DNA from: Stieleria magnilauensis | Lineage (GTDB): Bacteria > Planctomycetota > Planctomycetia > Pirellulales > Pirellulaceae | Direction: 5' to 3' | Length of the DNA: 64,000 nt | Assembly (NCBI GenBank): GCA_007753675.1 | Contig: CP036432.1 | Location: 1,524,394 to 1,588,393 of the forward strand | Shown: one piece after another, positions 27,792 through 37,054 of the stretch | Layout: every line of letters begins with the position of its first letter | Numbering within the stretch: position 1 is the stretch's first letter | Translations under genes and position numbers: made by a program | The notes under the pieces: model-generated | What the model saw: the letters and a program-made list of their open reading frames with translations, nothing else | What the model was told of the DNA's origin: nothing | Databases searched by the model: none

Positions 27792-29027
27792 CTACAGAGA
27801 CTCGCCAACCATCTCATTCTGATTGCGTGTTCCCAACGCTCCCCAGAGCCCGAAGGGGCTTGGGCTGCCGGGAGTCAGGTGGCCATGTCCATCGAGCGTC
27901 ACGGTGCCTTTCATTTCACCCGACTCAATCGAATCGGTCAGGAACACGACGGAACCATCGCCCATTGCGACGTGGCCGCCGCCTTGGTGACGACTGCTCA
28001 TCGATAACGTTCCGATCGTTGTTGAGTCGCCGCCGAAACAGAGTTGCGTATTGGGCGGCAGGACGGTGTTGAACCCGGTCATCAACGGCATCGCGTCTGC
28101 CCAACGATAACCTCTTCCCTGGCCGCGAATCGACGACAGCTGAACCGCGCCGCGTGCATCCCAAAACCGTGGACGCTCTGGATCGATCTGGCTGCGACAG
28201 AGTTGCACATCGTCTAACACGCCACCGGTCCATCCGTTTTCCACCGACGGAACCGTTCGAATGTCCTTGTCGCCAAGGTCGGTTGCGATCTCACCCAGCA
28301 TGATCGTCGTGGACAGACCGTCGGTGACGTCGTCAAAGGAGGTGATCATCCGGGGAACAAACATCCCGCGTCCGGTCGCCTGCATCTGTGCCTCCCCGCT
28401 GGGCGACCACTTCGAATCCTGATAACGCCACAATCCTTCATCCAACCCTTCGATCGCGTCACCCAGGCACGCCGCATAATTGGTCCGCCCCAACGCGGGT
28501 GATCCGATGCCCGGATCCGACGGACAACGATACGTCGGGACCTCATGATCCCAGGGTTCATAGGATCCCATTGACGGAACCGGTCCCATGCTCGGATAGC
28601 GATGTTCCGGCTCGTTAAAGTCGTCGTCGTCCATCGACATGTCATAGAAGTCATCTTGCTCGGCGAGTAAGTCTCCCGCAGGCGGTGGTCCGGTCCATTC
28701 GCTACTGATGGTTTTCCACAGCGGCGTGCTGCCGAGAAACGGCGTGATGGACACCAGGAAACTCAGACGAAACTGATTGGTCGCTGCCGGATCATTGGTG
28801 TTGTTGAACGTCCCGGTCCCGTGTGGCGGAAGGATCGTGAACGCATCGTGATACTGGGCTACACCCAACGCCACCTGTTTCAAGTTATTGCTACAACTCA
28901 TCCGACGAGCCGCTTCGCGTGATGCTTGGACCGCGGGCAACAACAGTCCCACCAAAATTCCGATCACACCAACAACAACGAGCAACTCCAGCAACGTGAA
29001 TCCGTTATCATACCGGCGGTGGTTCAT
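27792..29027 (-). CDS. DUF1559 prepilin-type protein, full length
   Basis: A 411-residue protein with the prepilin N-terminus [21 protein letters not shown], conserved [19 protein letters not shown], a central CPSDPGIG...[11 protein letters not shown] block, and a C-terminal H-X9-DG motif ([12 protein letters not shown]). All blocks of the long DUF1559 form are present, so this copy serves as the reference for the truncated copy at 55.7-56.3 kb. The ATG at 29027 places the Gly-Phe cleavage site at residue 9-10. It is divergent from the GspE-type gene, which starts 85 bases away, so the pilin-like gene and the secretion operon share a promoter region. Confidence 0.93.
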   Translation of the reverse strand: MNHRRYDNGFTLLELLVVVGVIGILVGLLLPAVQASREAARRMSCSNNLKQVALGVAQYHDAFTILPPHGTGTFNNTNDPAATNQFRLSFLVSITPFLGSTPLWKTISSEWTGPPPAGDLLAEQDDFYDMSMDDDDFNEPEHRYPSMGPVPSMGSYEPWDHEVPTYRCPSDPGIGSPALGRTNYAACLGDAIEGLDEGLWRYQDSKWSPSGEAQMQATGRGMFVPRMITSFDDVTDGLSTTIMLGEIATDLGDKDIRTVPSVENGWTGGVLDDVQLCRSQIDPERPRFWDARGAVQLSSIRGQGRGYRWADAMPLMTGFNTVLPPNTQLCFGGDSTTIGTLSMSSRHQGGGHVAMGDGSVVFLTDSIESGEMKGTVTLDGHGHLTPGSPSPFGLWGALGTRNQNEMVGESL

Positions 29028-29112
29028 GGTCTATTCCAGTGGGTTGAAAACCATAGCTTAGCAATCTCCCGCATCACGCGTGCTCCGTGACGCGAGCTTT
29101 TTGGAATTCGGA

Positions 29113-30285
29113 ATGCAGGTTTCTTTCTCACGATCGCGACGATCATCCACCGACCCTGAATTCGCAATCGCGATGGTCAACGAATGTTTGACCGCCGCGT
29201 TGGCTCGTGGCGCGAGTGACGTGCACCTTCAACCGCGATCGGGGCGCTGGGAGGTCTCGTTTCGGCTCAACGGCGTCCTGCAACCGTTTGATTCCTATGA
29301 CTCTAGCGAGCAAAGCGATCCGGTTGCCCGCTTGATGGCGTTGTCGGGATTGCCGTCCTATCGCGGTGGCGTTCCACAGGAAGGGCCGCTTCGTTGGCGA
29401 GACGCGGGCGGAACAGAATACGAAATGCGGCTGGGCATTTTCCCGACGGTGCACGGCAATCGCGCCGCGATCCGAATCATCAGTGACCGCGAATCGATTC
29501 GTCACTTGGATCAGCTCGGCTTTGATGCTCCAACAGAAAAACAACTGCGATCGGTGTGTGATTCACGTGACGGATGGCTTCTCGTCGCCGGCCCCGCCGG
29601 CAGCGGAAAGACCACGACGCTCTACGCCTGTCTCCGCTACATCGCCGGCAGCGGGTTTCAGCGCAGCGTTTTGACGATCGAGGATCCGATCGAGTCGGTG
29701 ATCGATTCGATCAGCCAAAGTCAATTGCAGCCGACCAGCGGCATGACGCTGGCGTCGGCGCTTCGCGCGGCGGTTCGCCAGGACGCCGAGGTGTTGCTGG
29801 TCAGCGAGATCCGCGACGTTGAGACCGCCGAAGCTGTTTTGGCGGCGTCGATGACCGGCCATTTGTGTTTTTCGTCTATCCATGCCAGCTCAATCGGCGT
29901 GACGCTGCGTCGATTGGTGCAAATGAAGTTGCCCAGTTACGCGATCCAAAGCGGACTGCGCGGCATCTTGTGCCAACGTTTGGTGCGGCGACTCTGCTCG
30001 CCGTGTTCGTCCGAATCAAACTCAGCCCCGAATCCGAATTGCCAGGGGTGTCACGGTACGGGATACCAAGGACGCATCCCGATCTCGCAACTTCTCGCCT
30101 TCGACGGATCGTCGGCCGGCCAAGCAGTATTCGACGGGTTGGTCGAAGGCCGATCCGCGATTGAAATCGACGCGATCGCCGCACGCGCAGGGATCGATTC
30201 GTTGCACGACCAGGCGGCGCGATTGATCGACCAAGGCGTGACGGATGCAAACGAAGTGTTTCGTGTGCTGGGGCGACGACCATGA
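29113..30285 (+). CDS. GspE/PilB-type secretion ATPase
   Basis: Hexameric ATPase that would power pseudopilus assembly. From the ATG at 29113 (GGAATTCGGA just upstream) the protein has 390 residues. Walker A GPAGSGKTTT is at 160-169, the Asp box LTIEDPIE at 187-194, Walker B LLVSEIRD near 228-235, and the His box SSIHA near 254-258. A four-Cys zinc site (295, 298, 310, 313) is present as in GspE. The N1E domain that contacts GspL is absent, so it is shorter than GspE (about 500). In Walker B the usual Gly before Glu is Ser. First gene of the operon; its stop overlaps the next start (ATGA 30282-30285). Confidence 0.93.
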   Translation: MQVSFSRSRRSSTDPEFAIAMVNECLTAALARGASDVHLQPRSGRWEVSFRLNGVLQPFDSYDSSEQSDPVARLMALSGLPSYRGGVPQEGPLRWRDAGGTEYEMRLGIFPTVHGNRAAIRIISDRESIRHLDQLGFDAPTEKQLRSVCDSRDGWLLVAGPAGSGKTTTLYACLRYIAGSGFQRSVLTIEDPIESVIDSISQSQLQPTSGMTLASALRAAVRQDAEVLLVSEIRDVETAEAVLAASMTGHLCFSSIHASSIGVTLRRLVQMKLPSYAIQSGLRGILCQRLVRRLCSPCSSESNSAPNPNCQGCHGTGYQGRIPISQLLAFDGSSAGQAVFDGLVEGRSAIEIDAIAARAGIDSLHDQAARLIDQGVTDANEVFRVLGRRP

Positions 30286-31337
30286 TGTCAGCGGACACAC
30301 CGAAGATCAACTTGGACGACGACTCGCTGGTGATGCTACTGAACGAGGTGTCGGCGATGGCGGCGTCGGGTCGTCCCTTGATTGCGGGGCTGGCCGATTT
30401 GGATGACGCATCGATGGGAAAAATCGGTTGGGCGGCCAGGGCGGTGCGATCCAAGATCGACCGGGGGCAATCGGCGTCAGAGTCGATTGCGTCGTTGTCA
30501 CGTGCTTATCAGGCGCCGCTGCGAGTTGCGATGGAAGTCATGGCACGGACCGGGTCCACTGTGCCGATTGACGAGGCCGGACGGTTGATTCGCCAAGCCA
30601 ATGAGTCGCGACGTCGGATCCGTTTCGCGTCGATCAATCCGGTGCTGAACGTCATCGTATCCGCGGCGATTCTGTTTTTCGTGATGCCCTGGATCCTCGT
30701 GTCGCTCTCCGAGTCGCAATTGATTCGACCAGCGTTCGCGCCGTCAGTCACGGAAATCTGCCAGGCCTTTGCCCAAGACTTTTTACTGGCCGCCATCGCG
30801 ACCCTGGTCGTCGTCGGATTGTTTTCGCTGGTGTTGTATTGGGGATTTTCCCGTTCCATCAACGGCGGTTCGGTGTATCGCGATCACGCCACGTTCTGTC
30901 GCTGGTTGGCGATCCAGGTCAGTCCGCCCGACCGACCGGATGCGACGAATGCCGGTGACTTGGAACTGGGCCGGTTGCTCCAGTCGTCCGCCGAAGTCGT
31001 CGGTCCCACGTTCACCGCATCGTGGGCCGGCGTGATCGAGAACATTCGCGGCGGAATGACATCGGAATCCTCGTTGGCGATCCCTCCCGACACGCCCGAT
31101 CCGGTCGGTCGCTGTGTTGCGGATTTGGTCAGCGGAAACCGCCCAGCGGAGAGCATTGCGTTGGATCTGCAACGATTGAGCGACCTCTACACGCAACAGT
31201 CTCACCGCAACCAAGTGTGGTGGACCGAAATGCTGCCGCGTCTGGTGACATGGATGTTGATGATCGGAATGATGGTGATTTTGGTGCAGGCCATTGTGAA
31301 GCCGCTGTTGGACGTCGTCGGCGAGGTGGTTCAGTGA
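30282..31337 (+). CDS. GspF-type inner membrane protein, first of three
   Basis: A 351-residue protein with a T2SSF-like domain: cytoplasmic helices with AASGRPLIAGLADL at about 26-40 and SASESIASLSRAYQAPLRVAMEVMARTGS, then membrane segments near 125-148, 170-192 and 320-345. The first T2SSF domain is clear, the second (about 215-310) is divergent. GspF is the polytopic platform protein that couples the ATPase to pilus growth. Its start overlaps the gspE-like stop and its stop overlaps the next start (GTGA at 31334-31337). Confidence 0.8.
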   Translation: MMSADTPKINLDDDSLVMLLNEVSAMAASGRPLIAGLADLDDASMGKIGWAARAVRSKIDRGQSASESIASLSRAYQAPLRVAMEVMARTGSTVPIDEAGRLIRQANESRRRIRFASINPVLNVIVSAAILFFVMPWILVSLSESQLIRPAFAPSVTEICQAFAQDFLLAAIATLVVVGLFSLVLYWGFSRSINGGSVYRDHATFCRWLAIQVSPPDRPDATNAGDLELGRLLQSSAEVVGPTFTASWAGVIENIRGGMTSESSLAIPPDTPDPVGRCVADLVSGNRPAESIALDLQRLSDLYTQQSHRNQVWWTEMLPRLVTWMLMIGMMVILVQAIVKPLLDVVGEVVQ

Positions 31338-32176
31338 ATCAACCGCAAATCGACGTGGAAAACAGCATTGCCGCGACCGCCGAACTCGAACTCTGGCAAT
31401 CGATACGTGAAGACACGCGGCGCCGACTGACTCGCGTGGTTTCGATCGGGGTTTTGTATCTGCTGACCGCCCTGGCGGTCGGCGTGTACTTGATTCTGAC
31501 CATGGCCGAAGTCGCCAGTGACACCGTGGTGTTGCGTTCCTGGAGACCGGAGATGATGGACGTGACTTGGATGAAGGTGACGGCGTTGGGCTACGTCGTC
31601 GCTGCGGTCCTCGCGATCCTCGGCTACCTCGTCATCCTGATGATGATCCTGCAACGTCTCCCGCCGCTGTTGTCAACCGTCGCCGGGTCGATGCCATGGA
31701 TCGGATCGACCATGCGGATGGTCGCGATGGGCGAGTTTTGTCAATCGATCTATCAATCGTTGCTGCGCTCACAGACCTACGGGAACGCGCTGCAGCAGGC
31801 TTCGGAGACGGTTCATCATGCCGGGCTGCGGCGCTGGTCGGCAATTTCATCCAAACGCATCGAGCTCGGCCATCCGCTGTCGATGGTTCTGCAATCGTCA
31901 CCGATCCAAGAACAACCGTTGTCCGCGGTGGCCGCCCTGTCCACCGTAGGGCTTGCGTCCACCGAAGGGCTTGCCGCCGATCAAGCGACCGAGCAAGCCG
32001 TTCAGATCTGGCATCGCGCGACGTCGGAGTGTCACGTTTTGGCTCAATCGCGGCTTGATCGCACGGCCGCATTCGTGTCGGTCAGTTTTCTGTTGGCGTC
32101 CGTCTTCATCGCCTTTTTCGCACTGCTGTTGATGGGAGTGTCGATGCAGACGCAGATACGGGGGTTGATCTATTGA
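31334..32176 (+). CDS. GspF-type inner membrane protein, second of three
   Basis: A 280-residue protein starting at a GTG that overlaps the previous stop. It has membrane segments near 37-60 and 85-110 and a C-terminal one near 245-270. Residues about 130-240 match a T2SSF domain: FCQSIYQSLLRSQTYGNALQQASETV, GHPLSMVLQSS, and a closing SRLDRTAAFVSVSFLLASVF. It has only one such domain, about half of a normal GspF. The frame is open upstream but that part overlaps the previous gene. Its stop overlaps the next start (TTGA at 32173-32176). Confidence 0.8.
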   Translation: MNQPQIDVENSIAATAELELWQSIREDTRRRLTRVVSIGVLYLLTALAVGVYLILTMAEVASDTVVLRSWRPEMMDVTWMKVTALGYVVAAVLAILGYLVILMMILQRLPPLLSTVAGSMPWIGSTMRMVAMGEFCQSIYQSLLRSQTYGNALQQASETVHHAGLRRWSAISSKRIELGHPLSMVLQSSPIQEQPLSAVAALSTVGLASTEGLAADQATEQAVQIWHRATSECHVLAQSRLDRTAAFVSVSFLLASVFIAFFALLLMGVSMQTQIRGLIY

Positions 32177-33459
32177 CCGATTCGATCCTTCAACTGTTCG
32201 TCGCGATTGTGGTTCCGGCTGTTTTGGCGGCGACCCTGCGCGCGGTTAATCGAACATTGCTGCGGCGTCCGGCGATAACAATGCCGGTGTTGTTGATCGC
32301 GTTTCTGGACGTGATGGAATGGGTGATGTGGGTGATATGCTTGTTGGCGGTGTGCGCCGCGGCACCGCATCCGGTGACCTTGTTGTTGGTCGCACTGTTT
32401 GTCGTGTCCATCGCAGCGGCGAGCCGGATGCGTTATCGTGAGGAGCAGCGTTCGCTCAACCGATGGCTGCGGATGGCCGCCGACAGCGGCGTCGCTCTGC
32501 CCGCGTTGCTCGACCACCTGGCCAACGGATGTCGCAGCCGAATCGCTCGCCAAGCCAAACGTTGTGTCAGACGCCTGTATCGGGGCGAAGCGATCGCCGA
32601 CGCCGCCCGTCGCGCAGGACTTCCATTGGATGCCGATACCGTGGCTGCGATTCTGATTCCCGGGCACGATGTTTCGTCCGACGAAGAATCGTTGCAACTG
32701 AATTTGATTCGTGATCCGGTCGCACCCGTTGAACACCAAAACGAAGCGTCGCGTTCCATGACGCTGGCCGCCCAACAGTTCACTTACGTCATCGTCACGG
32801 TGCTGCTCGCTTGGTTGTTCGGTATGATCATCCGATCGGTGCTGATCCCGCTGATCGCGGAACTTTATGATTCAATGCCGTTCGCACGCATTCGTGCCAA
32901 CGCCGCGCTCGAAACCGCTGCCTGGGTTGGAAACATCGTCGTGGGCTTGCTGCTGGTTTGGTTGTTGCTCGCTGGAATCGTTCGCTGGTTGCCGCATTGG
33001 ATAGCGCGCTGCGTCCCTTGGTTTGGTAAGAAGGCGATCGATCAGTGGCGCTGTGAAATCCTTCGGGCACTGCAGCGCGGAATGCGTGCCGGACAAGCCG
33101 AGACACAGATTCTGCGGTGTGCGGCTGAATCCACGCGCGTCCGTTGGATTCGTTCGCGTTGCCGATCGGCTCTCCGTTTACTCGATGCCGGCACTCCATT
33201 GGCCTTCGCGATGCGTGGCGGCAAAATTGTCTCCGCCCGTGAGCAAGTTTGGTTGACCTGCGCAGCGAACAACGGAAACTTGCCCGCTGCGATCACGAAA
33301 TTGGTCAGCGATGTGGGACGCCGCCAATCGCATCGCTGGAAAATCCGCATGGCGTGGTTCGTCCCGCTTGGGACGGTACTGGTCGGCGGCTTCGTGCTGT
33401 CCCACACGATCTTTTTGTTTCTATTTTTGTATGGCCTGATCGGAGGGATGGCCGGCTGA
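32173..33459 (+). CDS. GspF-type inner membrane protein, third of three
   Basis: A 428-residue protein with a TTG start overlapping the previous stop. It has N-terminal membrane segments (about 5-80), a T2SSF-like domain at about 90-190 (LNRWLRMAADSGVALPALLDHLA), membrane segments near 195-285, a second T2SSF-like domain near 295-380 (CEILRALQRGMRAGQAETQIL) and a C-terminal segment. The arrangement matches full-length GspF with extra N-terminal membrane helices. The next gene begins about 70-90 bases on, the only true gap in the operon. Confidence 0.83.
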   Translation: MTDSILQLFVAIVVPAVLAATLRAVNRTLLRRPAITMPVLLIAFLDVMEWVMWVICLLAVCAAAPHPVTLLLVALFVVSIAAASRMRYREEQRSLNRWLRMAADSGVALPALLDHLANGCRSRIARQAKRCVRRLYRGEAIADAARRAGLPLDADTVAAILIPGHDVSSDEESLQLNLIRDPVAPVEHQNEASRSMTLAAQQFTYVIVTVLLAWLFGMIIRSVLIPLIAELYDSMPFARIRANAALETAAWVGNIVVGLLLVWLLLAGIVRWLPHWIARCVPWFGKKAIDQWRCEILRALQRGMRAGQAETQILRCAAESTRVRWIRSRCRSALRLLDAGTPLAFAMRGGKIVSAREQVWLTCAANNGNLPAAITKLVSDVGRRQSHRWKIRMAWFVPLGTVLVGGFVLSHTIFLFLFLYGLIGGMAG

Positions 33460-33548
33460 TCTCCAGTTCCTTCCGGCCGTGACAGAACAAGTGCGACGAG
33501 ACGAATGACCATCCAACCGCCCCCCGCGTGAATAAGAGTTTGAACTCC

Positions 33549-33926
33549 ATGACTCGTTCCCATCGACAGAACCATCGACGCCGACATGGTTACATGTTGT
33601 TCGAGATGTTGGTCGCCATGGCGTTTATGGCGGCCGCGACTGGGATTGCGCTCAGAACACATCAAGCCCGGATGGACTACGATCGCGATTCATTGGATCG
33701 ATTGCGTCGACAGTTGGTGATCGAGAATCTGGCCGAGCAGTTGGCGAGTGTCCCCTATTCGCAGATTTCGACCACGGCCTCTGAGTTGCAATCCGATTCG
33801 GACGCGGAAGTCAGCGTCGAACCGTTCGAAACCGAATCCAAACAAGGAGTTCACCTGACGATCAAGATGGAGACCGGCGGTCGTCTATTGCGACATCACC
33901 TGTGGCGACTGGAGCCGACGTCATGA
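33549..33926 (+). CDS. GspI-like pseudopilin
   Basis: A 125-residue protein with a prepilin N-terminus: basic leader, then GYMLFEMLVAMAFMAAATG, which has the Gly at the cleavage site and Glu at +5. It fits a minor pseudopilin of the GspI type in length. A GTG at 33528 is an alternative start; the ATG at 33549 gives a more usual leader. The stop overlaps the next start (ATGA at 33923-33926). Confidence 0.85.
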   Translation: MTRSHRQNHRRRHGYMLFEMLVAMAFMAAATGIALRTHQARMDYDRDSLDRLRRQLVIENLAEQLASVPYSQISTTASELQSDSDAEVSVEPFETESKQGVHLTIKMETGGRLLRHHLWRLEPTS

Positions 33927-34444
33927 ACCGAATCAAGACGTCGCTGACGCATCCACGCCCCAGGGTGGGACGTGCCGGAACGGCCGGGGGGTTCACGCTG
34001 GTCGAGTTACTGCTGGTGCTCACCTTGACCGCCTCTCTCTTGGGCGGCGTGATCAGCTTGGTGTCGATCGCGCGGCGAAGCAGCCTGGAAGCGACCCAAA
34101 ACCAATTTCACCGACAAGAGATCCGCCGTTTTGCCGACGATATTCGCCGCGACGTGCGGCATTCCGCACGCAGCGTCGTGAAAGACGGCGAACTGGAGTT
34201 GACCACCGCGACTTCGGATCGAACCATTACCTATCAGATCGACAATGAATCGCTGGTCCAGCGACGGCTGGTCGAATCAAACGATTCGGCTCCGTCGGTC
34301 GACCGCTACGCGTTCGGCAAGGACGCCAAAGTGGACGTTCAGTGGCTGGAAGAAATCCGAGCCGTCCGGTGGACGATCACATCAACGCAGCGTCCCCAGC
34401 AACCGATTGAAATCCTCGCTTCGGAAAGGTCAACACGAGAATGA
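33923..34444 (+). CDS. GspJ/GspH-like pseudopilin
   Basis: A 173-residue protein with prepilin signature GGFTLVELLLVLTLTASLLGG after a 24-residue basic leader. The body alternates strands (DGELELTTATSDRTITYQI) with charged turns, as in GspJ, and ends in WTITSTQRP. It starts in an ATGA overlap with the GspI-like gene and ends in an ATGA overlap with the next gene (34441-34444). The frame opens slightly earlier, at 33902. Confidence 0.85.
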   Translation: MNRIKTSLTHPRPRVGRAGTAGGFTLVELLLVLTLTASLLGGVISLVSIARRSSLEATQNQFHRQEIRRFADDIRRDVRHSARSVVKDGELELTTATSDRTITYQIDNESLVQRRLVESNDSAPSVDRYAFGKDAKVDVQWLEEIRAVRWTITSTQRPQQPIEILASERSTRE

Positions 34445-34800
34445 ATCGTCGCTCGTTATGCATCAGACGCTTCGGGTCCATTGGGTTGATCCTGGTGTTG
34501 ATTTTGGCCTTGCTGGTCGGCACGTTCGCCGTGTCGACGACGCGTCATGCGTCGAATGAACGTCACCACACGCTGCATCACCAGTCGATCATGGTCCTTG
34601 AATCGGCGATCGAGGCGGTCGAACAGTCCGATCCTGACCCTGGCTCAACGCTGCGACTGCCCCTGGACCAGAACTCGAACCGATGGATCCTGGTGGAATC
34701 CGTCGATGGTCCCGATACGAAACGTCAGTACCAGGCCACGCTCTACCACAACGATCAACCCGGCCTGTCCATCCAGCGACTTGCAAGGAGCGACTCATGA
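34441..34800 (+). CDS. small single-span protein of the secretion operon
   Basis: A 119-residue protein with one N-terminal hydrophobic segment ([19 protein letters not shown] at about 14-32) and a soluble domain with repeated strands. It lacks the Phe-Thr-Leu-x-Glu prepilin core but its position and the hydrophobic start resemble GspK/PilX-like pseudopilins that begin with GxxL. Start and stop overlap both neighbours (ATGA at 34441 and 34797). A distinct function cannot be assigned. Confidence 0.7.
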   Translation: MNRRSLCIRRFGSIGLILVLILALLVGTFAVSTTRHASNERHHTLHHQSIMVLESAIEAVEQSDPDPGSTLRLPLDQNSNRWILVESVDGPDTKRQYQATLYHNDQPGLSIQRLARSDS

Positions 34801-35708
34801 GCTGCCCGAACGAGACGACAATCTCCCCGATTTTTTTTGAACCTCCAATTGATTTGCCAGCGATGTCTACACCCCGTCGAGCGTTCACGTTGGTCGAATT
34901 ATTGGTCGTGATCGCGATCATCGGAATTCTGGTGGGACTGGCCGCGCCCGCGTTGCAATCGATGCGGGAATCGTCGCGCCGGTCACTGTGCCAATCGCGG
35001 TTGGTGCCGATCGGGATGGCGCTGCAAAGCTATCACGATCGCTGGCAACAGTTTCCCGTCGGCACGATTGCCGATTCAGGGCCGGTGCAAAGTGAACCGG
35101 TGGGGAATCATCACAATTGGCTGGGACGTTTGCTCGATTTGCTCGACCAGCCGGTGGTCGCAGCTCAGATCGATCGCTCCGTCAGCATCTACGACGATAC
35201 GAACGCGGCGGTCTTGAAGCTCGAGTATCCGGGCGTGAAATGCCCGTCCGCCGGTCGCTATCCCCCCAATGCCAGTTGCTATGTGGGCTTGCATCATCCG
35301 ACGGAGAAGGCGATCGACGAAACCGACCACGGCGCCTTTGTTTTGAACGTGCCGATCAGCCGGGATGACATCAGTGACGGCATGTCCAACACTGCATTCG
35401 TTTCCGAAAAGCTGCTCCGCGACGACGACCTGGGCTGGCTCAGCGGCACCCGTGCGACACTCCGCAACGTGGGGAATGGAATCCAGATCAACGAAGATCC
35501 GTCCGCGTCGTTGGCCCCTTTGGAGGTCGGATCGATCGGCAGCCATCATCCCGCCGGCGTCCACGTGCTGTTCGGATCTGGTGAAATCCGCTTCCAGACC
35601 GATCAGACCGATCAGCGTGTCTTGGAACAGATGGTCGATCGCCGTGACGGCGGTCTGCCGCTGCACTTTCAATCGATGGAAGAACAACGGCGCCAGAGTG
35701 TCGAGTGA
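34797..35708 (+). CDS. DUF1559 prepilin-type protein at the end of the secretion operon
   Basis: A 303-residue protein with prepilin core [22 protein letters not shown]. The ATG at 34797 overlaps the previous stop and has AAGGAG 6 bases upstream, so translational coupling is likely; it gives a 25-residue leader. The ATG at 34863 would give a short leader but has no Shine-Dalgarno. The DUF1559 core is reduced, and the C-terminal H-X9-DG motif reads H-X9-SG ([12 protein letters not shown]), so the Asp is lost. Its place in the operon suggests a pseudopilin or substrate of this system. Confidence 0.85.
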   Translation: MSCPNETTISPIFFEPPIDLPAMSTPRRAFTLVELLVVIAIIGILVGLAAPALQSMRESSRRSLCQSRLVPIGMALQSYHDRWQQFPVGTIADSGPVQSEPVGNHHNWLGRLLDLLDQPVVAAQIDRSVSIYDDTNAAVLKLEYPGVKCPSAGRYPPNASCYVGLHHPTEKAIDETDHGAFVLNVPISRDDISDGMSNTAFVSEKLLRDDDLGWLSGTRATLRNVGNGIQINEDPSASLAPLEVGSIGSHHPAGVHVLFGSGEIRFQTDQTDQRVLEQMVDRRDGGLPLHFQSMEEQRRQSVE

Positions 35709-35721
35709 CTTTCATTTGGGC

Positions 35722-36276
35722 ATGCCAAGTGAACGCGAAAAAATGTTGGCCGGCGAGCGCTACGATCCAAACGATCCAGAGCTGGCAGAAGCCCGCCTGA
35801 CGGCCCGGATGCGATGTCATACGCTCAACCAGGCGTCGCCACGTGACGAAGCCTTGCGACGCAGCATCTTGCGAAAACTGTTCGCCAGCGGTGGCGATTC
35901 CGTTTGGCTGGAACCGCCGTTTCGTTGTGACTATGGCACGAACATCCATCTCGGCGAAAAGGTGTACTTCAATTTCGATTGCGTGATTCTGGATGTTTGC
36001 GACGTCCGCTTGGGTGACTTCGTTTTCATCGGCCCCGGCGTCCACATCTACACGGCCACCCATCCCCTGGAAGCGGTGCCCCGCCGAACCGAGGAGTTTG
36101 GCAAACCCGTCACGATCGGAAGTGATGTCTGGATTGGCGGCAAGGCGATCGTCTGCCCTGGGGTGACGATTGGTGACCGCAGTGTCATCGCTGCCGGCAG
36201 CGTGGTGACGATAGACGTGCCGCCCGGCGTCGTCGTTGCTGGGAACCCGGCCAAGGTGATCCGCACGATCGACTGA
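35722..36276 (+). CDS. maa: maltose/galactoside O-acetyltransferase (left-handed beta-helix)
   Basis: Acetyl-CoA dependent sugar O-acetyltransferase. The 184-residue protein from the ATG at 35722 starts MPSEREKMLAGERYDPNDPEL, a hallmark of the Maa/LacA N-terminus, and then has hexapeptide repeats (for example IGSDVWIGGKAIVCPGVTIGDRSVIAAGSVV) that build a left-handed beta-helix trimer. The active-site His sits in the TATHPL segment. Length matches the family (about 185). It starts 13 bases after the DUF1559 gene, so it may be read through from the secretion operon. Confidence 0.93.
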   Translation: MPSEREKMLAGERYDPNDPELAEARLTARMRCHTLNQASPRDEALRRSILRKLFASGGDSVWLEPPFRCDYGTNIHLGEKVYFNFDCVILDVCDVRLGDFVFIGPGVHIYTATHPLEAVPRRTEEFGKPVTIGSDVWIGGKAIVCPGVTIGDRSVIAAGSVVTIDVPPGVVVAGNPAKVIRTID

Positions 36277-36448
36277 AACTCAATCAGAAGGACGGCCTTG
36301 ACTGACGAACGGCCGCCGCACTTTGCCCGTGAGCCCCTGTTGTCTCGCTGTCGTCGTTCCGCAGCTTGAGTACAGCGGCGGGGGCGGTGCTTGCCTGCCG
36401 TCTACATTGAACGGGTAAGCAAAGTTCAATACGTTGGAGTGGAAGCGG

Positions 36449-37054
36449 ATGAAACGGTCAATGATTTATGTCACGGGATTCGTCGCAGTCGCCTTGATCG
36501 GCGCGTTCGCCGTGGCATTGACGACCCGAGCGGGGTACGAGTCGGCTGAATACAAGGTCATCGAGACTGACGGATCGATTGAAATTCGCGAGTATCCGGA
36601 CCTGATGCTGGCCGCCACCGATTCGAAAATGGATTCGCAAGGCCGTGATGGAAGCTTTATGCGGTTGTTTCAATACATCAGCGGAGCCAACGAGGCGGAG
36701 CAGAAAATCGCGATGACAACGCCTGTGTTTATGGAGGGTGAAATCGGCGAGTCGGACGTTTCGATGGGGTTCGTGATGCCGAAGGAGGTCGCCGCCGAGG
36801 GCGCACCCAATCCGAAGGGTGAAGGCGTCAAGCTGCGTGAACGCAAGGGCGGACGATTCGCGGTGATTCGCTTTTCCGGTCGATTGGACTCCAAGCTTGC
36901 CAAGGAACAGGAATCGAAGCTTCGTGACTGGATGGAGTCCCGCGGTCTTGAAGGCGAAGACTCGGCAGAAGCGGCCGGCTACGATCCACCGTTCACGCCG
37001 GCGGCACTGCGACGCAACGAGATCTTGATTCGGCTGGTGTCCAGCGAGGAGTGA
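36449..37054 (+). CDS. SOUL heme-binding family protein
   Basis: A 201-residue protein with a membrane anchor or signal (IYVTGFVAVALIGAFAVAL) and a SOUL/HBP domain: YKVIETDGSIEIREYPDLMLA, KIAMTTPVFME and FTPAALRRNEILIRL are standard blocks. SOUL proteins bind heme or other tetrapyrroles; the function in bacteria is unsettled. The ATG at 36449 has GGAG upstream; 36434 is an alternative. Its stop codon directly abuts the stop of the convergent fmt gene. Confidence 0.9.
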   Translation: MKRSMIYVTGFVAVALIGAFAVALTTRAGYESAEYKVIETDGSIEIREYPDLMLAATDSKMDSQGRDGSFMRLFQYISGANEAEQKIAMTTPVFMEGEIGESDVSMGFVMPKEVAAEGAPNPKGEGVKLRERKGGRFAVIRFSGRLDSKLAKEQESKLRDWMESRGLEGEDSAEAAGYDPPFTPAALRRNEILIRLVSSEE

